The notes under the pieces were generated by a model, which did not search any database, was not told where the DNA came from, and was given only the letters and a program-made list of their open reading frames with translations. A program made the translations under genes and the position numbers. This document shows, piece after piece, positions 40,787 to 48,819 of a stretch of 64,000 nucleotides of DNA. Position 1 is the first letter of the stretch, and every line of letters starts with the position of its first letter. This DNA comes from Streptomyces finlayi. Its GTDB lineage: Bacteria > Actinomycetota > Actinomycetes > Streptomycetales > Streptomycetaceae. The stretch spans positions 186,001 through 250,000 of the forward strand of contig NZ_CP045702.1 of assembly GCF_014216315.1 (NCBI RefSeq), read 5' to 3'.

Positions 40787-41971
40787 ATGCACACCCCCCG
40801 GACGTCCGGCAGGCCGGACCGAGCCCCCGACGCGCTGTTCGGTCTTGACGAGCTGAGCACAGAGCCACGGATTCCGAGCCATGCCGGACCGCTGTTCCGC
40901 GATTCGGAGCAGGCCCGCAGGATGCTGTCGGTACGGGAGATCCATGCCGAGCCGGCCGCGGCGGCCTCACCGAGGGGCGAGCAGATCCTCGCGAGGTTCC
41001 CGGACGCCGACGTGTTCCCCATCAGCTCGCACTGGCGCATACCGGAGCTGCACGGGAACAAGGGAAACGCCGAACGCTGGGTGCGGATCAAGAGCACAGT
41101 CCTGGTCCTCGGTGAGAAGAAGACGCTGACCGTACGGCCCAACGGCCGATCGGCGGACTGGATCGCTCCGGGCGCTGCCAACGGATGTGCCATGGCATGC
41201 GCCTACTGCTACGTCCCGCGGCGCAAGGGCTATGCCAATCCGATCACCGTCTTCACCAACATCGACCGCATCATCGCCCGCCTGACGCGCCATGTCGCCG
41301 ACCAGGGACCCAAGAGTGCGCCGAACCAGTGCGACCCGAGCGCGTGGGTCTACGACATCGGGGAGAACAACGACTGCTCGGTCGACGCGCTGATCAGCGA
41401 GAACACCGCCGATCTGGTGCGCGCCTTCGCACGTTGGCACACCGCCAAGGCGTCGTTCGCGACGAAGTTCGTCAACCCCGACCTCCTGCTGCTCGAACCC
41501 CGTGCGCGGACCCGCATCCGGTTCTCCCTGATGCCGCCGGACGACTCGCGGCTGCTGGACATCCGCACGAGTCCCGTCGAGCAGCGCATCGCGGCGGCAG
41601 GGGATTTCGTCGAGGCCGGCTACGAGGTCCACTTCAACCTCTCCCCCGTCGTCATCAGACCCGGTTGGGAGCAGGCCTGGGCGCAGTTGCTCCAGCACAT
41701 GGACGACGTCCTGCCCCGCACGGTCAAGGAACAGGCGGCGGCCGAAGTGATCATGCTCACCCACAACCGGGATCTGCACGACGTCAACATGGCCTGGCAT
41801 CCGCGCGCCGAGGACGCCATCTGGCGCCCTGACCTGCAACAGGCCAAGCGCTCGGAGAACGGCAGCTGGAACGTGCGGTACCGCAACACGACCAAGGCCG
41901 CCGCGGTGGAGACCGTACGCCGCCTGGTGCGCACCCACGCTCCCTGGCTGCCGATCCGTTACGCGTTCTGA
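40787..41971 (+). CDS. Spore photoproduct lyase-like radical SAM protein
   Basis: A 394-residue radical SAM enzyme. The cluster motif C-x3-C-x2-C is Cys134, Cys138 and Cys141 in GCAMACAYCYVPRRKGYANP. The C-terminal half follows Bacillus SplB closely (ATKFVNPDLLLLEPRARTRI, RFSLMPPDDSRLLDIRTSPV, EQRIAAAGDFVEAGYEVHFN). SplB repairs the UV thymine dimer of spores. The segment where SplB has its hydrogen-donor Cys141 reads WVYDIGENNDCSVD here, with no cysteine at the obvious position, so chemistry or substrate may differ. Placement next to litS suggests a light-stress role. The ATG has GGAG upstream. Confidence 0.88.
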   Translation: MHTPRTSGRPDRAPDALFGLDELSTEPRIPSHAGPLFRDSEQARRMLSVREIHAEPAAAASPRGEQILARFPDADVFPISSHWRIPELHGNKGNAERWVRIKSTVLVLGEKKTLTVRPNGRSADWIAPGAANGCAMACAYCYVPRRKGYANPITVFTNIDRIIARLTRHVADQGPKSAPNQCDPSAWVYDIGENNDCSVDALISENTADLVRAFARWHTAKASFATKFVNPDLLLLEPRARTRIRFSLMPPDDSRLLDIRTSPVEQRIAAAGDFVEAGYEVHFNLSPVVIRPGWEQAWAQLLQHMDDVLPRTVKEQAAAEVIMLTHNRDLHDVNMAWHPRAEDAIWRPDLQQAKRSENGSWNVRYRNTTKAAAVETVRRLVRTHAPWLPIRYAF

Positions 41972-42006
41972 AACCGCCGGCCGAAGCCTGCGTGCCGGTG
42001 TCCTTC

Positions 42007-42181
42007 TCAGGACGTGGGCGTCAGCACGGTGTCGACGAGATGGACCGTCGCGTTCTTCGTGCTGACGTCACCGCAGACGATGGACGACGAGTCATTGACC
42101 TTGAAGGAGTCTCCGGACCCGGACGTCGTCAGCCGGCCACCCTGGAGGGTCTTGAACGTCCCGTCGGGCAGTTTGTCGGCT
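42007..42181 (-). pseudogene. Fasciclin (FAS1) domain C-terminal fragment
   Basis: Translation of the - strand gives KLPDGTFKTLQGGRLTTSGS, then VNDSSSIVCGDVSTKNATVH and LVDTVLTPTS before TGA at 42007-42009. This is the end of a secreted FAS1-domain protein. Only about 60 residues remain; upstream lies an unrelated intact gene. No start codon serves it, so it is a deletion remnant. Confidence 0.75.
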
Positions 42182-42616
42182 TCAGGGCCGCGCTCTGTGG
42201 GCCGGGTGACCGCGGGTGCGGCGCCGCTCCTTCATCTCCGCCTCGTAGAGATGCTCACGGCCTGCGACGAGCTCCTGTCGCACCTGCGCCTCGAGGTCGA
42301 CGAACGGACGGTAGTAGGTGGCGTTGTACGCCTCGATGATCTGAAAAGTCCAGCAGCCGGGGATGACGTTGCGCCCCACGATCTCGCGACTCACCAAGTC
42401 CGCCTGCTGCGCATGGCCGGCCTCCCGCAACTGCTCCACCGCCCTGTCCAGTGCCAGGTCGGCGCCGCCGGTGAGCTGGTGGAAGGCATACAGATGCCCA
42501 CGGGCCCGCTCCACCGCTTCCAACGCTTCCGACAGGGCACCCAACGCTTCGACTGTCGCGTCACGGACACCGTCCGGCCGCACATGCCGATCGTCCGGCT
42601 GGTCCTTGTCCGTCAA
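42182..42616 (-). CDS. Conserved hypothetical protein
   Basis: A 144-residue soluble, mainly helical protein: EALGALSEALEAVERARGHL, then FHQLTGGADLALDRAVEQLR and VGRNVIPGCWTFQIIEAYNA. I recognise the type as a conserved Streptomyces hypothetical but know no function. The start is TTG at 42616, eight bases after AAGGAG; no other start fits. It lies 39 bp after the DUF3140 gene on the same strand. Confidence 0.75.
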   Translation of the reverse strand: MTDKDQPDDRHVRPDGVRDATVEALGALSEALEAVERARGHLYAFHQLTGGADLALDRAVEQLREAGHAQQADLVSREIVGRNVIPGCWTFQIIEAYNATYYRPFVDLEAQVRQELVAGREHLYEAEMKERRRTRGHPAHRARP

Positions 42617-42655
42617 TGCTTCGCTCCTTCGGACGGTCCGGGGTGGTGGTGCTCG

Positions 42656-42997
42656 TCATCGGTCGGGGTCGTGACCCCAGTTCATCAGGGAGTACCGCCA
42701 TCTGGTGTCCGTCGGGTCACCATCGGGCCGCTGTGCCATGTGCCGGTGTACGTATCCGACGACCTTCCGCATGTGCGCGATGTCGTCATCGCCGAGGTCG
42801 GCTTCCTTGGTCCGCAGCAGCCCGGCGATCCGCCGTCCCGAGGCGTGGCCTACGCTTTCGCCCCCGCCGTCCGACTGGCCCACGCTCTTCGACTCGGCCG
42901 TCTCGAGCCACTTCTCGAGTTCACCGGCAGTCATGTTGACCGCCTCGCCGAAAGCACCGATGGCCTGCTCGCGGTCCGCGTCCCGGTCGCCGGTCAC
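42656..42997 (-). CDS. DUF3140 protein
   Basis: A 113-residue soluble protein with the DUF3140 pattern (FGEAVNMTAGELEKWLETAE, SGRRIAGLLRTK, MRKVVGYVHRHMAQRPDG, WRYSLMNWGHDP). The function is unknown. The GTG start at 42997 overlaps the stop of the preceding DUF2945 gene as GTGA. The two families often pair in actinobacteria, so they are likely co-translated. Confidence 0.85.
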   Translation of the reverse strand: MTGDRDADREQAIGAFGEAVNMTAGELEKWLETAESKSVGQSDGGGESVGHASGRRIAGLLRTKEADLGDDDIAHMRKVVGYVHRHMAQRPDGDPTDTRWRYSLMNWGHDPDR

Positions 42998-43221
42998 GAG
43001 TCCTTGCCCTTCTTGCGCAGGGCATCCGGCTCGTGTACGGCTCTGCGTCCCGACTTGTCACTCTCGACCTCGTACTGCGGCTCGTCCTTCGAGGCGTCCA
43101 CCGTCCGGCCCGCCGCTTCCGTACGCTTCGTGATCTTCCTCTTGACCTTGCCCGGCACGTTCTTGCCGTGGCTGCTCCAGGAGACCTCATCACCCTTGTC
43201 GAGCTTTTCGTCCTTCGCCAT
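42994..43221 (-). CDS. DUF2945 (Tudor-like) protein
   Basis: A 75-residue basic protein, KGDEVSWSSHGKNVPGKVKR, then GRTVDASKDEPQYEVESDKS, matching the DUF2945 'hypervirulence-associated Tudor' family. Its function is unknown; a small SH3/Tudor-like fold is expected. It is the first gene of the pair with DUF3140. A cluster of near-identical CACTCGCCG repeats lies just upstream. Confidence 0.88.
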   Translation of the reverse strand: MAKDEKLDKGDEVSWSSHGKNVPGKVKRKITKRTEAAGRTVDASKDEPQYEVESDKSGRRAVHEPDALRKKGKDS

Positions 43222-43243
43222 GCGACAACTCCCCTACTTCCGT

Positions 43244-43275
43244 CACTCGCCGCCACTCGCCGTCACTCGCCGCCA
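43244..43275. repeat. Short direct repeats CACTCGCCG(C/T)
   Basis: The unit CACTCGCCG occurs three times with spacing of 9-10 bp and a fourth partial copy, upstream of the DUF2945 gene. It is probably a slippage product. Confidence 0.6.
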
Positions 43276-43280
43276 CAGGG

Positions 43281-43403
43281 ATGAAGGCGATCCATACCCA
43301 CTCTGCTGACTACGTGCCGGTGCTGCACTTCGAGAACGGCGAGATGCCGGCGCCGCGGGCGGCCGAGCCCGAAGCACCCCGCAGCGTCGGTCGAGGGACG
43401 TGA
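43281..43403 (+). CDS. Possible 40-residue small protein
   Basis: An ATG at 43281 opens a 40-codon frame (MKAIHTHSADYVPVLHFENG, then MPAPRAAEPEAP) ending TGA at 43401-43403. The composition is protein-like (HTHSADYVPVLHFENGE), but there is only a weak ribosome binding site and no family I can name. It could be a fragment of a lost gene. Confidence 0.25.
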   Translation: MKAIHTHSADYVPVLHFENGEMPAPRAAEPEAPRSVGRGT

Positions 43404-43476
43404 GTCCCGGGTGGCCGACGGGCCACTCGCCCCACGTGCCGACCCGTTGGCACGCCTTCGGGGTTCGCGGGGCCGG

Positions 43477-44574
43477 TCACTGGCAGGAGGTGACCGGGGT
43501 TCCGTCGTAGAGGTTGCCGTCGGCGACGCCGGTGACGATGCTGCGGAGGTAGTAGCCGCAGGTGGGACGGTTCTTGAAGTCGTAGGTCTGGCCCGGGCGC
43601 AGGCGCCAGATCTTGTAGTCGCGGTAGGTGAGGTAGCGGTCGGGGTCAGCGCGCTCGGGGCGGTGGTCGCCCAGGACGACGTAGGTGTCGGAGCCGCCGA
43701 CGGTGGCCAGGCCGTTCCGGTCGACGAACAGGGAACCGCCGTCGTCGACTCCGACGCCCCATGCGGCCCCGCCGGTGGTGAGGCCGTCCTCGATGGCGCG
43801 GGCCACGAAGGCCATGGTGCGGCCCATGCGGTCACGGCTGACGAAGTGGGAGTCGTTGATGGTGTCGGCGTAGTCGGGCCAGGAGAACATGCCGGTGGTG
43901 AAGGTGATGTAGGGGTCGTACGGGTCGTACAGCGCTTCTTCGGAGGTGACACTGCCGCCGCAGGCGTCGTACACGATCGAGCTGTTGATGTGATGGCCGG
44001 CGCTTCCGCCGCCGACTCCGCCGCCCTTCGCCACCACGGACTTCACCGACGTCTGGAGGGCGGTGCCCTTCCAGTCGGCGTAGTCGCACTGGTCGCCGCC
44101 TGCGAAGTACACGAACTCCGCGTTGCGGATATCCGTGTTGGCTGCGCTGTTGTTGCCGTCATTGCGCGTGGTCAGCGTCCAGGTGGTACAGGAGTTGACG
44201 CCGGCCAGCCTGGTGACCGTGTCGCACTCGGGGGTGGCGCTGCCCGAGGTGGGCGGGGAACCGGCCAGAACCACGACGTCCAGGGTGCCGGATCCGCCAC
44301 GGATGGCGTCGATGGCCTTCGTCATGGTCGCGGTGACGACGGCGCCGGAGCCGTTCATGGTGTGGGCGGGGCCGGCCCAGACTCCGCGGCTCACATCGGA
44401 GGAGCTGCCCAGCCGGATGCGCTTGGCGGAGGCGTGGGCGGGTTCCGCAGTGATCAGTGCGGGAGCCAGCAGAGCCATGGAAGCCGCCAGACACGTCGTC
44501 AACCGCAGGACGCGCCGCCTTGTCGGGCCGGCCGGTCGGGCGGGGACCTGCTGAAGGGTGGAGCTCGGCAGCAC
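43477..44574 (-). CDS. Secreted cyanophycinase-like peptidase (family S51)
   Basis: A 365-residue exported S51 peptidase. The signal peptide has a twin-Arg-like start (PTRRRVLRLTTCLAASMALL ... AEPAHASA). Cyanophycinase landmarks are FAGGDQCDYADWKG, the nucleophile loop GGGVGGGSAGHH with Ser191, and the catalytic-His segment NDSHFVSRDRMGR with His243. The family cleaves cyanophycin to beta-Asp-Arg dipeptides or related beta-aspartyl peptides. The start is GTG at 44574 behind GGGAG. It is divergent from the importer operon and shares its 300-bp promoter region, so I infer extracellular digestion followed by uptake. Confidence 0.85.
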   Translation of the reverse strand: MLPSSTLQQVPARPAGPTRRRVLRLTTCLAASMALLAPALITAEPAHASAKRIRLGSSSDVSRGVWAGPAHTMNGSGAVVTATMTKAIDAIRGGSGTLDVVVLAGSPPTSGSATPECDTVTRLAGVNSCTTWTLTTRNDGNNSAANTDIRNAEFVYFAGGDQCDYADWKGTALQTSVKSVVAKGGGVGGGSAGHHINSSIVYDACGGSVTSEEALYDPYDPYITFTTGMFSWPDYADTINDSHFVSRDRMGRTMAFVARAIEDGLTTGGAAWGVGVDDGGSLFVDRNGLATVGGSDTYVVLGDHRPERADPDRYLTYRDYKIWRLRPGQTYDFKNRPTCGYYLRSIVTGVADGNLYDGTPVTSCQ

Positions 44575-44874
44575 GGAGTTCTCCCAGGGGAAGAAGGGAC
44601 GAGGAACCGACGTGGCATCGGTGGTGATGGAACGTACAGATGGCGGGAGCGTTGCGCCAGATGTAACACCACAGAGAGTCGCCCAACAACCGACAGGACC
44701 GCAATACTCGGCACAACCAAGGGCTCACGGCACTTCGGTTCAGGCTCCCGATCGACACCCGACCAAAGGTAACGCTCGTTACACCTATGCAGATCGCATG
44801 CCGATGTGTAACTTCTGGGGCGGGCCGAGCGAGAAGTCATCCCTTGGCCGGCAAGCCTTCGGGAGGAAACGCAT
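44575..44874. other. Divergent promoter region of the cyanophycinase/importer locus
   Basis: This 300-bp non-coding region contains the sequence TGTAAC at 44662-44667 and 44807-44812 and the full palindrome at 44769-44782 (listed separately). No gene is supported. Confidence 0.6.
44769..44782. promoter_or_regulatory. GTAACG-CT-CGTTAC palindrome, probable operator
   Basis: A perfect 6-2-6 palindrome, 93-106 bp upstream of the binding-protein gene, with two further TGTAAC half-sites in the same region. A likely ligand is the RpiR-family regulator encoded at 50171-51043. Confidence 0.55.
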
Positions 44875-45831
44875 ATGAGGTACGCCCATGTCTCCGGCCG
44901 CACCGCGGCCACCGCGCTGACGACCGTCGCGATGCTGGTGCTCGCGGCGTGCGCCGAGGGTGACACAAGCGCCACAGCGAAGGTGCCCGCGTCGGCGGAG
45001 GTCGCCGGCGTGACGGTCAGGAAGGACGCGAAGCTGCACAGTTCCCTCCCCGACGCCGTCAAGAGGTCCGGCACCGTGCGGGTGGCGACCGATGTCCCCT
45101 ACGCACCCTTCGAGATGTTCGTGACCGAGGGGAAGAAGGAGCTCACCGGTCTGGACTACGACCTGGGACAGGCGATCGGAGCCCGCCTCGGGGTGCGGTT
45201 CGCCTTCACACCGCAGAAGTTCGACGGGATCGTCCCCGCCATCCAGGCGGGCAAGTTCGACGTGGCCATGTCCGCCATGACCGACAACAAGGAGCGGCAG
45301 GCCGTCGTCGACTTCGTCGACTACTCCTTCTCCGGCTCCGGAATCATGGTGGCCAAGGGCAACCCCGAGAAGATCACCACCCTCGACGACCTCTGCGGCA
45401 AGAAGGTCGCGGTTCAAGCCGCGACGAACCAGCTCGACCTGCTCAACGCGCACCGCAAGACGTGCGAGAGGGCCGGCGGCGACATCGGCATCCTGACCTT
45501 CCCCAAGGACTCCGACGCACAGCTCGCTCTCCGCGCGGACAAGGTCGTCGCCCAGGTGCTGACCAAGCCCGCGGCCGGCTGGACCGCCAAGACCGCCGAC
45601 GGCGGCGACGCCTTCGAGGTCGTCGACGACCCGGCCGCGGCCGGCGGCTACCAGGCGTCCCCCAACGGCATCGCCGTCAGCAAGAAGCTCCCGGAACTGA
45701 CCGACGCGATCCAGAAGGCTCTGCAGTCCCTGATCGACGACGGCACCGCGACGAAGATCTTCCAGAAGTACGGCGTTGCCTCCATCGCGGTCAAGGAAGC
45801 CACCAGGAACGCGGCGGTCGACCAGGGATGA
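44875..45831 (+). CDS. ABC transporter substrate-binding lipoprotein (amino acid/opine type)
   Basis: A 318-residue family 3 solute-binding protein. The lipobox is LAAC (cysteine at 25 in VLAACAEG). The binding core reads VRVATDVPYAPFEMF, LTGLDYDLGQAIGARLGVRF, KFDGIVPAIQAGKFDVAMSA and MTDNKERQAVVDFVDYSF. The ligand should be a polar amino acid or small peptide; beta-Asp-Arg is my inference from the locus. The ATG at 44875 follows GGGAGG, and the stop overlaps the permease gene as ATGA. Confidence 0.93.
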   Translation: MRYAHVSGRTAATALTTVAMLVLAACAEGDTSATAKVPASAEVAGVTVRKDAKLHSSLPDAVKRSGTVRVATDVPYAPFEMFVTEGKKELTGLDYDLGQAIGARLGVRFAFTPQKFDGIVPAIQAGKFDVAMSAMTDNKERQAVVDFVDYSFSGSGIMVAKGNPEKITTLDDLCGKKVAVQAATNQLDLLNAHRKTCERAGGDIGILTFPKDSDAQLALRADKVVAQVLTKPAAGWTAKTADGGDAFEVVDDPAAAGGYQASPNGIAVSKKLPELTDAIQKALQSLIDDGTATKIFQKYGVASIAVKEATRNAAVDQG

Positions 45832-46793
45832 CCTCCACCGCACTCACCGGGCTCCCCCACGACCGCGAGCTACCGGAGGACGAGGACCTGACCGTCGTAC
45901 CCGTACGGCACTACGGCCGCTGGGCCGCCGCTCTCGTCTCGATCATCGCGCTGGCGGGTCTCATCGGCTCGCTGGCGACCAACGCGAACCTGCACTGGGA
46001 CATCATCGGCGACTACCTCTTCGCCGGCCTGATCTTCGACGGCCTCGCCACCACCTTGTGGCTCACCGTCGCGGCCATGGCGCTGGGACTCGGCCTCGGG
46101 ACCGTCATCGCGGTCATGCGCCTCTCGTCCAACCCGGTCCTGTACGGCCTGTCCTCGCTGTTCGTCTGGGCGTTCCGTGGTACCCCGCTCCTCGTCCAGA
46201 TCATCTTCTGGGGGTACGCGGGAGCCCTCTACAAGAGTGTGCTCATCGGCATTCCCTTCACCGACATCACCTTCGTGCAGGCTGACACGAACACCCTCCT
46301 CACCCCGGCCGTCGCCGCTCTGCTCGCGCTCGGACTCAATGAGGCGGCCTACGCGTCGGAGATCGTCCGGGCCGGCATCCAGTCGGTCGACACCGGCCAG
46401 GCCGAGGCCGCGCACTCGCTCGGCATGCGACCGGGGATGACCATGCGCAGGATCGTTCTCCCGCAGGCCATGCGAGTGATCATTCCGCCCATGGGCAACG
46501 AGACGATCAACATGCTGAAGATGACCGCCCTGGTCTCGGTCATCGCGGCGCACGACCTGATGTCGAACATCCAGGACGTGTACGCGCAGAACTACCAGGT
46601 GATTCCGATGCTCGTCGTCGCCTCCCTCTGGTACCTCGCCCTGGTGAGTCTGCTGAGCATCCCGCAGGCCTGGCTGGAGCGGCGCTACGGAAGAGGCACC
46701 GCGCACGGGGGCCACAGCTCGCCCCTGCGGCGGATGCTGACCGGTTTCGCCCGGCAGACCACTACGACGACTGAGAAGGAGAAGGGCCGTTGA
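45828..46793 (+). CDS. ABC transporter permease (HisM/GlnP type)
   Basis: A 321-residue permease with about six membrane helices. The family signature LFAGLIFDGLATTLWLTVAA and RGTPLLVQIIFWGYAG lie in the middle. The EAA loop (EAAHSLGMRPGMTMRRIVLP) and NETINMLKMTALVSVI follow. Residues 1-35 are a polar cytoplasmic lead. The large loop between helices (GALYKSVLIGIPFTDITFVQ) is typical of one-permease amino acid systems, so a homodimer is likely. The start overlaps the preceding stop, and the end overlaps the ATPase as TTGA. Confidence 0.93.
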   Translation: MTSTALTGLPHDRELPEDEDLTVVPVRHYGRWAAALVSIIALAGLIGSLATNANLHWDIIGDYLFAGLIFDGLATTLWLTVAAMALGLGLGTVIAVMRLSSNPVLYGLSSLFVWAFRGTPLLVQIIFWGYAGALYKSVLIGIPFTDITFVQADTNTLLTPAVAALLALGLNEAAYASEIVRAGIQSVDTGQAEAAHSLGMRPGMTMRRIVLPQAMRVIIPPMGNETINMLKMTALVSVIAAHDLMSNIQDVYAQNYQVIPMLVVASLWYLALVSLLSIPQAWLERRYGRGTAHGGHSSPLRRMLTGFARQTTTTTEKEKGR

Positions 46794-47554
46794 GCGCGCC
46801 CATGGTGCACGCCCGCAGCGTGCGCAAGCACTTCGGCAGGCTCGAAGTCCTCAAGGGCATCGACCTGACTGTCGAACGCGGGCAGGTGTGCTGTCTGCTG
46901 GGCCCATCGGGGTCGGGCAAGTCCACCTTTCTGCGCTGCGTCAACCACCTCGAGAAGATCGACGGAGGCACACTCGCGGTGGACGGCGAACTCGTCGGAT
47001 ACCAGCGGCGCGGAACCCGCCTGCACGAGCTGCGGGAGAAGGAGATCGCCGCGCACCGCCGTGACATCGGCATGGTCTTCCAGCGGTTCAACCTCTTCCC
47101 TCACCTGACGGCTGAGCAGAACATCATGGAGGCGCCCCTGCGCGTCACCGGAGCGAGCGCCGCTCACGCACGCGCCGACGCCCGGAGGCTCCTCGGCCAG
47201 GTGGGGCTCGCGGACCGGGCGGGTCACTATCCCGCTCAGCTCTCCGGCGGCCAGCAGCAGCGCGTCGCCATCGCCCGGGCCCTCGCCATGAAACCGAAGC
47301 TGATGCTCTTCGACGAGCCGACCTCCGCGCTGGACCCCGAACTGGTCGGTGACGTCCTGGACGTCATGCGGCAGCTTGCCGCCGACGGCATGACCATGGT
47401 GGTCGTCACCCACGAGATCGGGTTCGCCCGCGAGGTCGGGGACACAGCCGTCTTCATGGACGACGGCGTGGTCGTCGAGGCCGGCGACCCCCGGCAGGTG
47501 CTGGCCGATCCGGAGCAGGAACGCACGCGCGCCTTCCTGTCCAAGGTCCTGTGA
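46790..47554 (+). CDS. ABC transporter ATPase (GlnQ type)
   Basis: A 254-residue ATPase with Walker A GPSGSGKST, Q-loop GMVFQRFNLFP, signature LSGGQQQRVAIARALAM, Walker B LMLFDEPTSALDPE and the switch His in VVVTHEIGF. It energises the importer encoded by the two previous genes. The start is TTG at 46790, which overlaps the permease stop and has AAGGAGAAGGG upstream; an ATG at 46802 is a second choice. The stop overlaps the peptidase gene. Confidence 0.93.
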   Translation: MSAPMVHARSVRKHFGRLEVLKGIDLTVERGQVCCLLGPSGSGKSTFLRCVNHLEKIDGGTLAVDGELVGYQRRGTRLHELREKEIAAHRRDIGMVFQRFNLFPHLTAEQNIMEAPLRVTGASAAHARADARRLLGQVGLADRAGHYPAQLSGGQQQRVAIARALAMKPKLMLFDEPTSALDPELVGDVLDVMRQLAADGMTMVVVTHEIGFAREVGDTAVFMDDGVVVEAGDPRQVLADPEQERTRAFLSKVL

Positions 47555-48765
47555 CCGCGCCCTCACGGCAGCGGCCACGCGCAACCGAGCTGCTCCCGTA
47601 CGCGGAGGCCCGCCTGGGCAGGTTCCTGTCCGATCTCGCGGCGCTGGTCACCATCGACTCCGGTTCGCACAGTCCCGCCGGGGTGGACCGGGTCGCCGAC
47701 TGGACGGCCGACCGGCTCGCCGCACTCGGCTTCTCCGTCGAGCGTGTCACCCCCGAGCCGGTGGGCGGCGTCCCGACCGGGGACGTGGTGATCGGCCGCA
47801 GACGGGGCCGGCTCGCGGCCGTGGACGGTGGGCGCCGAATCCTGCTCGCCGCTCACATGGATACCGTCTTCCCCGACGGGACCGCGGCGGAACGGCCCTT
47901 CACCGTCGTGGGACCACTCGCGCACGGTCCCGGCGTCAGTGACGACAAGGGCGGCCTGCTCGCCGGGCTGACCGCGCTGGAGATCCTCGACGAGGCTGGC
48001 GTCGAGGACTACGACGAGGTGGTCTTCCTGGCCACTCCCGACGAGGAGATCGGTTCCCCCGCCAGCCGTCCCGTCACCGAACGGACGGTCCGGGGCGCGC
48101 ACTACGCGCTGGCCCTGGAGTGCGCCCGCGAGAACGGCGACCTGGTGACCGCGCGCAAGGGCGTCGCGGACTTCCACCTGACGGTCACCGGGCGTGCCGC
48201 GCACTCCGGCATCGAGCCCGAACGCGGCGCGAACGCGGCTCTGGCCGCCGCGCACCTCCTCATCGCCCTCCAGGCACTCAACGGCCGCTGGGCCGATGTC
48301 ACCATCAACGTGGGTGTGCTCCGGGCGGGTACGCGTACCAACATCGTCTGCCCTGAGGCCGAGTTGCACGTGGAGGTCCGCTCGGCCACGACGGACGGGA
48401 TCCAACGGGCCCTGGCAGCCATCGAGGGGGCCGCAGCACAGCCCGCGGTCAGCGGCACGGCCGTGACGGTGAAGCAGCTCGACCTCTGCCCTCCGATGGA
48501 GAAGACGGCGGCCGGCCACCGCATGATGGCCCGGGCCCGCTCGGTGGGCGCGGAGCTGGGCATTTCTCTGGGCGCCGCGGCCACGGGCGGAGTCGGCGAC
48601 GCCAACATCATCGCGGGAGTCGGCGTGCCGGTCCTGGACGGCCTCGGTCCGGTCGGCGGCGCCGATCACAGCCCCCAGGAATGGCTCGACACGACGACGG
48701 TCCCCGTCCGGGTCGCCCTCCTGGCCGCACTCATCGCGTCGCTGGGTGACGCCAGGACCGGGTGA
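47551..48765 (+). CDS. M20-family metallopeptidase (possible beta-Asp-Arg dipeptidase)
   Basis: A 404-residue cytoplasmic M20 zinc peptidase of the glutamate carboxypeptidase type. Metal-site motifs: LLAAHMDTVFPDG, HGPGVSDDKGG, the catalytic ATPDEEIGSP and, near the end, GGADHSPQEWLD. The dimerisation domain (GRAAHSGIEPERGANAALAA) is intact. The GTG start overlaps the ATPase stop as GTGA, so it is made with the importer. M20 enzymes that split beta-Asp-Arg from cyanophycin (CphZ) have been described. The neighbouring cyanophycinase genes suggest the same role here, but this is inference. Confidence 0.88.
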   Translation: MTAPSRQRPRATELLPYAEARLGRFLSDLAALVTIDSGSHSPAGVDRVADWTADRLAALGFSVERVTPEPVGGVPTGDVVIGRRRGRLAAVDGGRRILLAAHMDTVFPDGTAAERPFTVVGPLAHGPGVSDDKGGLLAGLTALEILDEAGVEDYDEVVFLATPDEEIGSPASRPVTERTVRGAHYALALECARENGDLVTARKGVADFHLTVTGRAAHSGIEPERGANAALAAAHLLIALQALNGRWADVTINVGVLRAGTRTNIVCPEAELHVEVRSATTDGIQRALAAIEGAAAQPAVSGTAVTVKQLDLCPPMEKTAAGHRMMARARSVGAELGISLGAAATGGVGDANIIAGVGVPVLDGLGPVGGADHSPQEWLDTTTVPVRVALLAALIASLGDARTG

Positions 48766-48819
48766 CCACCTCGCCGAACAACCGCCGACCCGCTTTCCGA
48801 CGACATCCGGAGGTCTCCC

